Assembly (NCBI GenBank): GCA_040397785.1
Contig: JBBAVI010000008.1
Span: forward strand, 31,673-95,672
Reading direction: 5' to 3'
DNA: 64,000 nucleotides
DNA from: M3007 sp040397785
GTDB lineage: Bacteria > Bacteroidota > Bacteroidia > Chitinophagales > Saprospiraceae
The notes beneath the pieces are model-generated. The model ran no database searches. It was not told the origin of the DNA and worked only from the letters and a program-made list of their open reading frames with translations. A program made the translations under genes and the position numbers. Of the stretch, positions 8,206 through 16,870 are shown piece after piece (position 1 is the first letter of the stretch; each line of letters opens with the position of its first letter).

Positions 8206-9594
8206 ATGATTGAAGAAGGAAAATTTGATGCTACCTTAAAATCTGCACTTGAAGGATTGCAGGTTCCTTATGATCCCGCTAGTTGGGACCAATTGGAGCA
8301 ACGTATTGCCCAAATGCCCAGATCGGATGGGCATGTACCTGGGATGGACCAACATTTCCGGCAAGTATTGCAGGAAATGGAAGTTCCTTATCATTCGGGT
8401 CATTGGGATTTGATGGCTGATCGGATCGTTCGGGAGCAGCGGATGCGTCGGCGAATTTGGATCACTAAATTTGCAGAAGCGGCGATTTTCTTACTGCTTG
8501 TTGCGAATTTGGATGGGTTGTTGGGCGGAATAAACGCTGCAGCGACGGATTCGAATACAGCAGGAACAAGTTCCAGCACGCCATTTGCAGCCGCAGGTAT
8601 GTCACATCCAACCAATCGTTCGGGAAAAACTGCTGGAATAACTTCTTCGGAATCCGACCTGACATCCTCCGCCACCGGATTTTGGTCAGACAATAACTCG
8701 TCTACCCATGCTAAGGATATTTTTGAAAGTGGGAATGCTGTATCGGGCTATATGGAAGAAAATTCGGCCTTGTTTGGAGTTAACCCAAGTTTTGAAGTAA
8801 CATCTCAACCGGTTTTGGCTTTAAATACCGATGCTTCAGCAATTTCAGTGTTGGATCCGATTCCTGTTTTACAACAAGGCAATGCGCTTTCAGCAACCTT
8901 TGCTTTTGTAGGGTTGCCGCAGGGTGTGCATCAAAAAGTAGCTAAGCAACATAATCTCTACGCTTTGGCATTTTTGGGCGGCGATCAGAATCAAATTCAG
9001 CAAGGAAATGATTTGAGGAAAGCAAATGGCGTCAAAGGGGGGATTGGAATCGGCTATCGCAAAGGGAAATGGGGTGTTGAAACGGGTATTGCCTATACCA
9101 AGAAAGTTTTTCAGCCTAAACGGAAAATTGAAATTTATGCTGGCAGTGCAAGTGGTGGTTATTACGGCACTTATGTTGATCAAGTAACCGCAGATGTAGT
9201 TGCAGTTCCGGTGCATGTAACCCACTGTTTGGGGCGTGTCGGTCGGGTTAGTTTGCAAGCGGTTGCGGGTTCTACTGCACATTTTGCCGTTCAAAAAGCG
9301 TTTAAGTATCAAACCGTTTTTTACCCTGGATTGTCACAAAATCCGGATCCGAATGCGAATAAGCCGCCCGTAGTTCAAGCTACTGGGGATGGCATTTTTG
9401 AAAAAGGTTCGGTAAATGAAAACTTTTACGCAAGTGTTGATGCGGGCATCCGGTTTGAGCGGCCATTGGGTAAATCGTTTGCTGTGTATTTGGCGCCGAT
9501 GGTACAAACCACACTGACAAAACGTGGTATTGGTCCGGGACCTTCAAAAATTAATACGATTTCGTTGCAGGCAGGTGTTATTGCTGCATTGTAA
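8206..9594 (+). CDS. Putative dual membrane-spanning anti-sigma / barrel protein
   Basis: I chose the ATG at 8206. The frame also runs from a TTG at 8158 that overlaps the sigma stop. The 462-residue product has two copies of a short cytoplasmic motif (about 7-36 and 51-75; VPYDPASWDQLEQRI and VPYHSGHWDLMADRI), one transmembrane segment (about 88-106), a long Ser/Thr/Ala-rich linker (about 110-250) and a C-terminal region of alternating amphipathic strands typical of an 8-stranded outer-membrane barrel (about 270-462). Encoded after an ECF sigma gene, this order matches the dual membrane-spanning anti-sigma family described in Bacteroides. The function is inferred from order and topology. Confidence 0.7.
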   Translation: MIEEGKFDATLKSALEGLQVPYDPASWDQLEQRIAQMPRSDGHVPGMDQHFRQVLQEMEVPYHSGHWDLMADRIVREQRMRRRIWITKFAEAAIFLLLVANLDGLLGGINAAATDSNTAGTSSSTPFAAAGMSHPTNRSGKTAGITSSESDLTSSATGFWSDNNSSTHAKDIFESGNAVSGYMEENSALFGVNPSFEVTSQPVLALNTDASAISVLDPIPVLQQGNALSATFAFVGLPQGVHQKVAKQHNLYALAFLGGDQNQIQQGNDLRKANGVKGGIGIGYRKGKWGVETGIAYTKKVFQPKRKIEIYAGSASGGYYGTYVDQVTADVVAVPVHVTHCLGRVGRVSLQAVAGSTAHFAVQKAFKYQTVFYPGLSQNPDPNANKPPVVQATGDGIFEKGSVNENFYASVDAGIRFERPLGKSFAVYLAPMVQTTLTKRGIGPGPSKINTISLQAGVIAAL

Positions 9595-9610
9595 AAATGT
9601 ATATTGCTAA

Positions 9611-9651
9611 AAAAAGCGGCTAAACCGAATCATTGGTTTAGCCGCTTTTTT
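9611..9651. terminator. Bidirectional terminator
   Basis: A 16-bp perfect stem, AAAAAGCGGCTAAACC and its complement, with an 8-nt loop, flanked by A and T runs on both sides. It lies between the convergent barrel gene and the TlpA-like gene and can serve both. Confidence 0.93.
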
Positions 9652-9663
9652 GTTTACGCTAAG

Positions 9664-11058
9664 CTACTCTCCAAAAATCTCTTTAAGTTTTATCCCTAAT
9701 TGTTCGCCCCGGATATTTCGAGCAAGGATATTACCTTTTTTGTCGATCAGGACCGTTTGGGGGATGGAAGTTACGGAATACATGGCTGCATGTTCGCTTT
9801 GCCAACCTTTGAGGTCACTTACATGGTACCAGGTTAGTCCGTCTTGTTCGATTGCATTTTTCCATGCAGTTCTGTCGCGGTCGAGGCTCACGCCCAGGAT
9901 TTCAAAACCTTTGTCCTTGTATTTGTTGTAATTCACTTTGACATTTGGATTTTCCTTGCGGCATGGTCCGCACCAGCTCGCCCAAAAGTCAATCAGAACT
10001 ACTTTTCCGCGCAACTTACTGAGCGCAAAGGTGGTGCTATCGGGCGTCATGCCAGCAATATCGGGTGCTTCAAATCCAGGCGTAAAGGTGGATGCTTTTT
10101 TAAGTTCAAAATCGAGGCGGTTGATTTCGCCATAGCTTTGGCTTTTGTATTGCTCGATGTACATGCGTGCCCAGCTTGGGTAGTTTCCAGAATTGGAGTT
10201 TTTGGCCGCGTTCACCATTCCACTTAATGCCATCCGGTGGGTTTTGGTACCTGCCAAGATTTTAGCAAGCGCTGTTTCCATGATTGGTTTAATTTCCTCT
10301 GGGGTGGCAGCAACTGCAACCAACGCGGTATGCAGGGCTTCAAAAGCAGTTGTTACGTCTGGGATGTTATCGTAATTCCGATCGGTCGCGAGGTTTGCGT
10401 TTGCGAAAAACTGCTTGCTTAGAAAGTCTTTTTCATCAGCAAAGCCTTTTTGGCCGGTAAACTCAGGATGGAGGAACAAGGTAGCAACGCGCCAGAGGAG
10501 TTGGTTGTTCAATTTAAGCGAGTCGAGGTATTTCGTTTTTGCAACATTGAGTGCAGTCAGTTGTTTGACTGCATCCTGTTGTTCGGCTCCTTTTGCAGCG
10601 ATTCTGGTTTGTCGGGCTTTGTCGGCTTGGGCGCGGAAAAGTTCGATGCGTTTAAGGACATTTTCATAGGCCTTATTGATCGCAGATCCGGAGGTGCGTC
10701 CTTTTTGAATGATTTGGGCATTGGCAAAAAAGTTGACATTGCTTTCTTCACCCAAGATGACCGATGCAGTATTAATTTCGTTCAAGCCGATGGCATAAAA
10801 GCGTTGGCTGGAAGCGGGGATCGTAAAAATAAACAAACTATCGCTTGCGCGTTTGCCACCGCGTGCGATGGGGCGTGTAGCCAACCCCATGGGTTCAAAC
10901 AAGGTAATACTGTCCATATTTGAAGACATGCCATACAATCGGCAAGCGAGGGTGATGGTTGCGTTTTCGCGCGGATCTTTTGGGGCTGGTTTGGCATTAC
11001 TTTTTTGAAATGCGAAAAGTGAAGCTGGTAAAAAGAGCAGCAGAAATAGATATTTCAT
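9664..11058 (-). CDS. TlpA/ResA-type thioredoxin-fold lipoprotein-like protein
   Basis: The product is 464 residues from the ATG at 11058, which begins a clear signal peptide (MKYLFLLLFLPASLFAFQ); the longer frame upstream lacks one. An N-terminal beta-rich domain resembles DUF4369 (NATITLACRLYGMSSNMDSI), followed by a helical middle and a C-terminal thioredoxin fold with the redox motif in FWASWCGPCRKENP and a cis-Pro in SIPQTVLIDKKG. It probably reduces periplasmic disulphides; the substrate is unknown. The terminator at 9611 ends the transcript. Confidence 0.88.
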   Translation of the reverse strand: MKYLFLLLFLPASLFAFQKSNAKPAPKDPRENATITLACRLYGMSSNMDSITLFEPMGLATRPIARGGKRASDSLFIFTIPASSQRFYAIGLNEINTASVILGEESNVNFFANAQIIQKGRTSGSAINKAYENVLKRIELFRAQADKARQTRIAAKGAEQQDAVKQLTALNVAKTKYLDSLKLNNQLLWRVATLFLHPEFTGQKGFADEKDFLSKQFFANANLATDRNYDNIPDVTTAFEALHTALVAVAATPEEIKPIMETALAKILAGTKTHRMALSGMVNAAKNSNSGNYPSWARMYIEQYKSQSYGEINRLDFELKKASTFTPGFEAPDIAGMTPDSTTFALSKLRGKVVLIDFWASWCGPCRKENPNVKVNYNKYKDKGFEILGVSLDRDRTAWKNAIEQDGLTWYHVSDLKGWQSEHAAMYSVTSIPQTVLIDKKGNILARNIRGEQLGIKLKEIFGE

Positions 11059-11222
11059 AGTTGTTTTAAGCATTGGTGAATTGTGAAGAAGCACAAAATT
11101 AGGGTATTCGCCGCCTTGCCCGCCATGATCAAAAGTTAATAAGCCCTTAAATTGGATGGAAACCCGGTTTTCGAAGGGTGTTTTTAGATAGAAATCAGGA
11201 TAGCAAGGCTTAACAACCTGGA

Positions 11223-11882
11223 TTAGCGTACGGTGATAGTTCGAGATTTCGTGTAAAGTTCGACAATGGATGATGTTTGTACACCGTCGACGTCTTTTTT
11301 GATGAGTTTTTTGCGCACCAGGTACAGTTCCCATTTTCCAGGGCTTATTTCGCTCAATTTAGCGGCGGGGAATTCAATTTTTGATTCGGGTCCTTGGGAA
11401 ATAATTTCCATTGGTACTGTTTGACCGGAGGCGCGTTGTTCCCAGATCAGGACCATGGTTTCGCCTTTTTCGAGTGCGGGGCCTTTCCAGCGCAATGTAG
11501 CGGGTTGCTTGGCAGGCAGGGTATCGGAGGCGAACTTGAATTCTGAGATTGGATTTGGCATTAATAATAAGGTGTGCAATTTAGTTTCCGGGGAGTTCCA
11601 GGTGAATTTGAGTTCGGGTACAAAGGCTGCATTGTAAGAAGTTCGGTACTGCAAACCTTGGATAGGCATTAAATCCATGGCTTTTCCCTGGAACTGAATT
11701 CCGCCGGGGATTTCAACTGGATGAGCATCGGTACCATGCTTCATGGTCGATTCTACCTTAATGACCCCTTCTTGTTCGTCCAGTCGGACATAGCATTGGA
11801 GGGTAGCAGTTTGGTCAATTGTCGGATTGGCGCAATAAGAAAATGCCAAAGTGGTCAGAACTGAAAAAAAGATGTGTTTCAT
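11223..11882 (-). CDS. Hypothetical exported protein
   Basis: A 219-residue protein of unknown function from the ATG at 11882. It starts with an export-signal-like stretch (MKHIFFSVLTTLAFSYC). The Cys at 17 is preceded by F-S-Y, a poor lipobox, so lipidation is doubtful. The rest is beta-rich, with LKFTWNSPETKLHTLLLMPNPISEF suggesting immunoglobulin-like strands. It sits 164 bp upstream of the TlpA-like gene on the same strand and may be co-transcribed. No family was recognised. Confidence 0.65.
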   Translation of the reverse strand: MKHIFFSVLTTLAFSYCANPTIDQTATLQCYVRLDEQEGVIKVESTMKHGTDAHPVEIPGGIQFQGKAMDLMPIQGLQYRTSYNAAFVPELKFTWNSPETKLHTLLLMPNPISEFKFASDTLPAKQPATLRWKGPALEKGETMVLIWEQRASGQTVPMEIISQGPESKIEFPAAKLSEISPGKWELYLVRKKLIKKDVDGVQTSSIVELYTKSRTITVR

Positions 11883-11895
11883 AGCAATGTCTAAA

Positions 11896-11903
11896 TATCT
11901 TTG
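11896..11903 (+). promoter_or_regulatory. Possible -7 element for the 2-hydroxyacid dehydrogenase gene
   Basis: TATCTTTG fits TAnnTTTG. The -33 region is weak, and the leader would be about 180 nt. Confidence 0.3.
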
Positions 11904-12084
11904 CCGCTGATCGGCATGCGTTGGGTGTTGGTAGAAAAGTTGAAAGGCAAAGGTCTGCGATGTGCAGCGAATTTTCAACTTCTTTCACGAAGCGAAATTG
12001 TGCATTCACAGTTGGCAGCGGGTATTTCACACAATCGGCCTTTTCGGTTAATAAAACAATGGTTATTTTCGACCTACGAATCGC

Positions 12085-13023
12085 ATGAAACGAGTATTAA
12101 TTACGGATGATTGCCATCCATTGTTGATGGAAGGTTTAGCATCCTTAGGGTACCAATCTGATTTTGTACCGGATATTACACCGGAAGCAACGTTGAATCA
12201 AATATCTGCCTATACAGGTTTGATTATCAATAGCAAAATCCAGGTTAACCGCGATTTTTTAGATCGTGCAGTGTTGTTGAAGTTTGTAGGCAGGTTGGGT
12301 TCTGGGATGGAAATTGTAGATCGGCCCTATGCTGCAGAACTGGGGGTATCTGTTTTCAGCAGTCCGGAGGGTAATCGCAATGCGGTAGCGGAGCAAGCAT
12401 TGGGGATGTTACTGAGTTTGTCGAATCATTTATCGCGTGCAGATCAGGAAGTGCGGCAGAAAATATGGCGACGGGAGGCAAATCGCGGATGGGAATTGCG
12501 GGGTAAAACACTAGGAATTATTGGTTTTGGGCATACTGGTCGTCAGTTTGCAAAAAAACTAGCAGGGATGGAAATGAAAGTATTGAGTTATGACAGATAT
12601 TTGAACGATTATTCGGAAGGGATGCATTGGGTAAAAGAAGTAGAAAGTTTGGAGGGCATTGTAAATCAGGCAGATATTATCAGTTTACATTTGCCTTTGA
12701 CCATGGAGACCAGGCACTTGGTAGATGCAGCCTTTATACAGCGGTGTAAACCGGGTTTTATTTTGATCAATACAGCCCGTGGGGCATGCGTAGATACGGC
12801 AGCGGTTGTGGAAGGATTGGCGAGTGGACAGATAGGAGGTGCTTGTTTGGATGTTTTTGAAAATGAAAAACCATCCACCTATACGGCTTCAGAATTGGCG
12901 GTATATGAGCAATTGTTCGGCTTTGAAAATGTAGTTTTGACGCCGCATATCGCTGGATGGACGCTAGAGTCGAAACGATTGCTTGCAGAAACGCTTTTGC
13001 AGAAAATAAAAGGGGTGTTTTAG
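12085..13023 (+). CDS. D-2-hydroxyacid dehydrogenase family protein
   Basis: A 312-residue NAD-dependent oxidoreductase related to phosphoglycerate dehydrogenase. The Rossmann motif is GIIGFGHTGRQFAKKL (about 145-160). The substrate-binding Arg is in NTARGACVD, the catalytic Glu in DVFENEKP and the catalytic His in TPHIAGWT. It lacks the C-terminal ACT domain of SerA, so 3-phosphoglycerate dehydrogenase and other 2-hydroxyacid activities are both possible. Substrate specificity cannot be read from the sequence. Confidence 0.88.
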   Translation: MKRVLITDDCHPLLMEGLASLGYQSDFVPDITPEATLNQISAYTGLIINSKIQVNRDFLDRAVLLKFVGRLGSGMEIVDRPYAAELGVSVFSSPEGNRNAVAEQALGMLLSLSNHLSRADQEVRQKIWRREANRGWELRGKTLGIIGFGHTGRQFAKKLAGMEMKVLSYDRYLNDYSEGMHWVKEVESLEGIVNQADIISLHLPLTMETRHLVDAAFIQRCKPGFILINTARGACVDTAAVVEGLASGQIGGACLDVFENEKPSTYTASELAVYEQLFGFENVVLTPHIAGWTLESKRLLAETLLQKIKGVF

Positions 13024-13084
13024 TACATATTTACTATCATTGCGCCCTTTTTGGATTATATTCATCTTTTTTAACCACTGTTCT

Positions 13085-16000
13085 ATGGTACGTTCTTTAC
13101 TATTAACATTCGCAATGCTCTTGAGCGCCGGAGCCCTACTTGCCCAGTCGACTATCTTGTCGGGCAAGGTATCGGACGATAAGGGCGAAGCGCTGATTGG
13201 AGCAACCGTCAAGGTGCTGAAAGGCACTGATTTTGTGAAGGGGACTATTACCGACTTCAATGGCGATTATCGTATTCAGATTGATCCGGGAAAATATGAC
13301 CTGGAAATTTCTTATACTGGTTTTTCAACATCTCGCCAAACAGGAGTTCAGGTACTTTCTGGCAGAATCAACCAATTGGATATCGGCATGTCATCCAATA
13401 CTGTGTTGGGTGAGGTCACTGTGTCTTATCGTGCTCCACTGATTGAGCAGGACAAAACGCAAGGCGGTCAGACCCTTACTTCCGAACAAATCAAAAACCT
13501 CCCTACACGTAGCGTTAATGCGATTGTAGCCACAACAGCGGGCACAAGTTCCATTGATGGGGGTGAGGTAAACATCAAAGGCTCGCGTTCAAATGGCACG
13601 AACTATTACATTGATGGTATTCGTGTACAAGGTTCACCACCGCCTGTTCAGGACATTGAGCAATTGTCGGTTATTACGGGCGGTTTGGGTGCCGAGTATG
13701 GTGACGTGACGGGTGGTGTAATTTCGGTGATCACCAAAGGGCCTGCCAGTGAGTACCACGGAGGTGTTGAAATTGAAAACTCCAATGGATTGGATCCTTA
13801 TGGATGGTTTTTGGCAACAGCCAACGTGAGTGGCCCAATTTTGAAGAAAAAAGAACCCACTGGAGAAACCCGTACGGTGATTGGTTTCCGTATGTCTGGT
13901 CAGTATAGATACCAGAAGGATGACGATCCACCGGCAACCAACGTTTTTAAAGCGAAGGAAAGTGTTTTGGCAAACCTCGACCGCAATCCTTTGCGTCGGA
14001 ATGGCGCTTCTATATCCAACTCAGCGGAATTTATCAACAGTGATTCTGTAGAAGTATTAAACTATCGGACGGATCAGAATCGTTCGGACTTGGATTTGAC
14101 GGGTAAGTTGGATTTCAAATTGACGGATAAAATTGATTTTAGCATCACCGGTACGTTTGCCGATGTAAAAAATCGTTTTAATCCTACCGACGATTATCCT
14201 ACCTGGGCGATTTTGAATTCAAAATACAACCCGACCGATTATAGTCAGCGCTATCGGGGTATTGCTCGTTTCCGCCACCGTTTAGGTAGTGCAGAAGAAG
14301 TTGAAAGCAAAGCCAGCAATAAGATTTCAATTTCAAATGCGAGTTACCAATTGCAGTTTGGTTTTGAGCGTGGTTTGAGCAAAAACTATGATCCACGGCA
14401 CGAAGACCGCTATTTTGATTATGGTTACATCGGTCGATTCAGTTTTGACTATGAGCCTGTAACAGGCCCAAATGATAATGGAGATTTTGCCCATATCGAC
14501 AACAGCGAGCAGTTTACTGGATTTCAGGCAGGTTACATTAATTCTAATGGCAAGTTGGTCATTCCAAATGGTAGCCGCAACGGGAATGGAGAAACCAGTG
14601 CGCAAGGTGGTTTGGTTGCGTACAACCAGTTTGCTGACCAGAATTTTTATCCTTCTTATGTGGTACGAAATGGTTTGTTTAGTTCTACGTATGATGATGT
14701 TTGGGGTGGTATGTATGCCAACATCAACACCATTTACAACCGCTCAAGAAAATCTGAAAATGATATTGTCACCATTACTGCCAACAGTAGTTTTGATTTG
14801 AAATTAGGCAAAACCGGCACGCACAACATCCAGTTTGGTTTGATGAATGAGCAGCGCACTTTGCGTAGTTATACATTGGCGCCTTTTGGTTTGTGGAACC
14901 TGGCAGAGCAGTCGATCAACAGTCATTTCAATGGTTTGGATACGACCAAAGTAATTGGAAAGATATTTGTTGAATTTACAGGTGATTCCATTGACCAATA
15001 TGCGAACGCTTATGTAGATTTCCCGGCCAATAAGTTTTACAAGAAAGTACGCGAAAAACTGGGTGTACCATTGGATCAATGGGTGAACAGCAATGCTCTG
15101 ACACCTGAACAGTTGAGTTTGGACATGTTTGCGCCCCGCGAATTGACAGAGCAAGGTTACGTAAGTTTTTACGGTTATGACTACTTGGGCAATAAAACGG
15201 CCAATGGTGTAACCTTTAATGACTTTTTCACCAGTACAGATGTAGATGGTGTGCGGAATTATCCGGTTGCGCCTTTGCAGCCTTTGTATCAGGCAGCATT
15301 TATCAAGGACAAATTCACCTTTAACAAGATGATTGTGAGTCTTGGTTTGCGGGTAGAGCGGTTTGACTTGAATACCAAAGTATTGCGCGATCAGTATTCT
15401 TTGTACCAGATCATGTCTGCGAAAGATTATTTCGCAACGGTTCCGGGTGTTCCGAATCGTCCGGGTACTATTGGCGACGATTTCAAAGTATATGTTACCA
15501 GTCCACAAGAATTGGGTAAGCCTAAAGCGTTCCGGAATGGCAACACCTGGTATTTTGCTGATGGTCGTCAGGCGAATGATGGCAACGTAATCTTTGGTGG
15601 TGGGGTTGTTACACCTTTATTATTAGACTCTATTTCGGGTGATGATATTGTGGACAACCGTTACAATCCAAACACATCGTTTGAGGATTACACGCCACAA
15701 GTAAACTGGTTGCCACGTTTGGCGTTTTCATTCCCGATTTCGAAGGATGCAAACTTCTTTGCGCACTATGACGTATTGGTACAGCGCCCACCCAGCAACT
15801 GGGAGGTTACACCATTGGATTACTTGTATTTCTATACACCTGGTCGCACGCCAACGAACAACGCAAATTTGCGTCCAGAGCGTGTAGTTGACTATGAGGT
15901 TGGTTTCCAGCAGCGTTTGAATCAAAACTCTGCGCTTAAATTTTCAGCATACTACCGCGAGTTGCGCGATATGATTCAGCGTCGTACCATTTTGTATGTT

Positions 16001-16741
16001 CCCGTAATTGGTCGTTATGACACATATGGAAACATTGACTATGGCACAGTTAAAGGTTTCACGTTGCAATATGACCTGCGTCGTATTCAAAACACGGAGT
16101 TGCGTTTGGCGTACACTTTGCAATTTGCGGATGGTACTGGTTCGGATGCTAATTCACAGCGTGGTTTGACATCACGTGGTAATATTCGTTCGTTGTTTCC
16201 CTTAAATTTTGACGAGCGTCACAATATTCAGGCGATCATTGATTATCGTTTTGATAATGGTAAAGCATACAACGGCCCCCGGCTTTTTGGCAACGACATT
16301 TTGGCTGATTTTGGCGCGAACATGCAAATTGCGGCAGTTTCTGGCCGTCCTTACACTTCAACTATCCGCGCTACCCGTTTTGGTGGCGAGGGTACTTCTG
16401 GAGCGATCAACGGCAGCCGTTTGCCATGGCGTTTGAACATTGACTTGCGTTTGGATAAAACCTGGAGTTTGACCGCGAAAGATAAGAAGCCGTTGACAAT
16501 CAATGTGTATTTCCGTGTTTCCAACTTGTTGAACCGTTTGAATGTGATAGGTGTTTATAGTGCAACAGGCGACCCGAAAAATGACGGTTACCTTGCGAGC
16601 GACCAAGGCACATCCGAACTTTCGGGTATTACTGGTGCACAAATTGCTGCTTACCAGAGCTCGTATTCATGGATTTTGAATAACCCGAATAACTATGCGC
16701 AACCGCGCAGACTGTTTATCGGCGCTGCTTTAGGATTCTAA
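13085..16741 (+). CDS. TonB-dependent receptor with carboxypeptidase-regulatory-like domain
   Basis: A 1218-residue outer-membrane receptor. The ATG at 13085 starts a signal peptide (VRSLLLTFAMLLSAGALLAQ). It is followed by a CarboxypepD_reg-like domain (LSGKVSDDKGEALIGATVKV, about 25-105), a plug (LPTRSVNAIVATTAGTSSIDGG, then NYYIDGIRV) and a very long barrel ending in the aromatic LFIGAALGF. No SusD partner follows. Downstream are a large secreted protein and a PorV-like barrel on the same strand, so this is likely the first gene of a surface module. The ligand is unknown. Confidence 0.92.
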   Translation: MVRSLLLTFAMLLSAGALLAQSTILSGKVSDDKGEALIGATVKVLKGTDFVKGTITDFNGDYRIQIDPGKYDLEISYTGFSTSRQTGVQVLSGRINQLDIGMSSNTVLGEVTVSYRAPLIEQDKTQGGQTLTSEQIKNLPTRSVNAIVATTAGTSSIDGGEVNIKGSRSNGTNYYIDGIRVQGSPPPVQDIEQLSVITGGLGAEYGDVTGGVISVITKGPASEYHGGVEIENSNGLDPYGWFLATANVSGPILKKKEPTGETRTVIGFRMSGQYRYQKDDDPPATNVFKAKESVLANLDRNPLRRNGASISNSAEFINSDSVEVLNYRTDQNRSDLDLTGKLDFKLTDKIDFSITGTFADVKNRFNPTDDYPTWAILNSKYNPTDYSQRYRGIARFRHRLGSAEEVESKASNKISISNASYQLQFGFERGLSKNYDPRHEDRYFDYGYIGRFSFDYEPVTGPNDNGDFAHIDNSEQFTGFQAGYINSNGKLVIPNGSRNGNGETSAQGGLVAYNQFADQNFYPSYVVRNGLFSSTYDDVWGGMYANINTIYNRSRKSENDIVTITANSSFDLKLGKTGTHNIQFGLMNEQRTLRSYTLAPFGLWNLAEQSINSHFNGLDTTKVIGKIFVEFTGDSIDQYANAYVDFPANKFYKKVREKLGVPLDQWVNSNALTPEQLSLDMFAPRELTEQGYVSFYGYDYLGNKTANGVTFNDFFTSTDVDGVRNYPVAPLQPLYQAAFIKDKFTFNKMIVSLGLRVERFDLNTKVLRDQYSLYQIMSAKDYFATVPGVPNRPGTIGDDFKVYVTSPQELGKPKAFRNGNTWYFADGRQANDGNVIFGGGVVTPLLLDSISGDDIVDNRYNPNTSFEDYTPQVNWLPRLAFSFPISKDANFFAHYDVLVQRPPSNWEVTPLDYLYFYTPGRTPTNNANLRPERVVDYEVGFQQRLNQNSALKFSAYYRELRDMIQRRTILYVPVIGRYDTYGNIDYGTVKGFTLQYDLRRIQNTELRLAYTLQFADGTGSDANSQRGLTSRGNIRSLFPLNFDERHNIQAIIDYRFDNGKAYNGPRLFGNDILADFGANMQIAAVSGRPYTSTIRATRFGGEGTSGAINGSRLPWRLNIDLRLDKTWSLTAKDKKPLTINVYFRVSNLLNRLNVIGVYSATGDPKNDGYLASDQGTSELSGITGAQIAAYQSSYSWILNNPNNYAQPRRLFIGAALGF

Positions 16742-16870
16742 TTTGGTGCATTTTCAGAGCCTGCATGCTGAATAAGATTTATTTCAACGTGTAATCGCTC
16801 CATAAAACAATATCCTTCAAATCTGCTTGGACTGTTCAATTTCATTTCAAGACATTTAAAAATTAAACAC

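Noticed and set aside
14804..15508. Antisense open frame of 234 codons in the TonB receptor gene
   Set aside because: The plus strand encodes the receptor barrel continuously; the minus-strand translation has no recognisable pattern.
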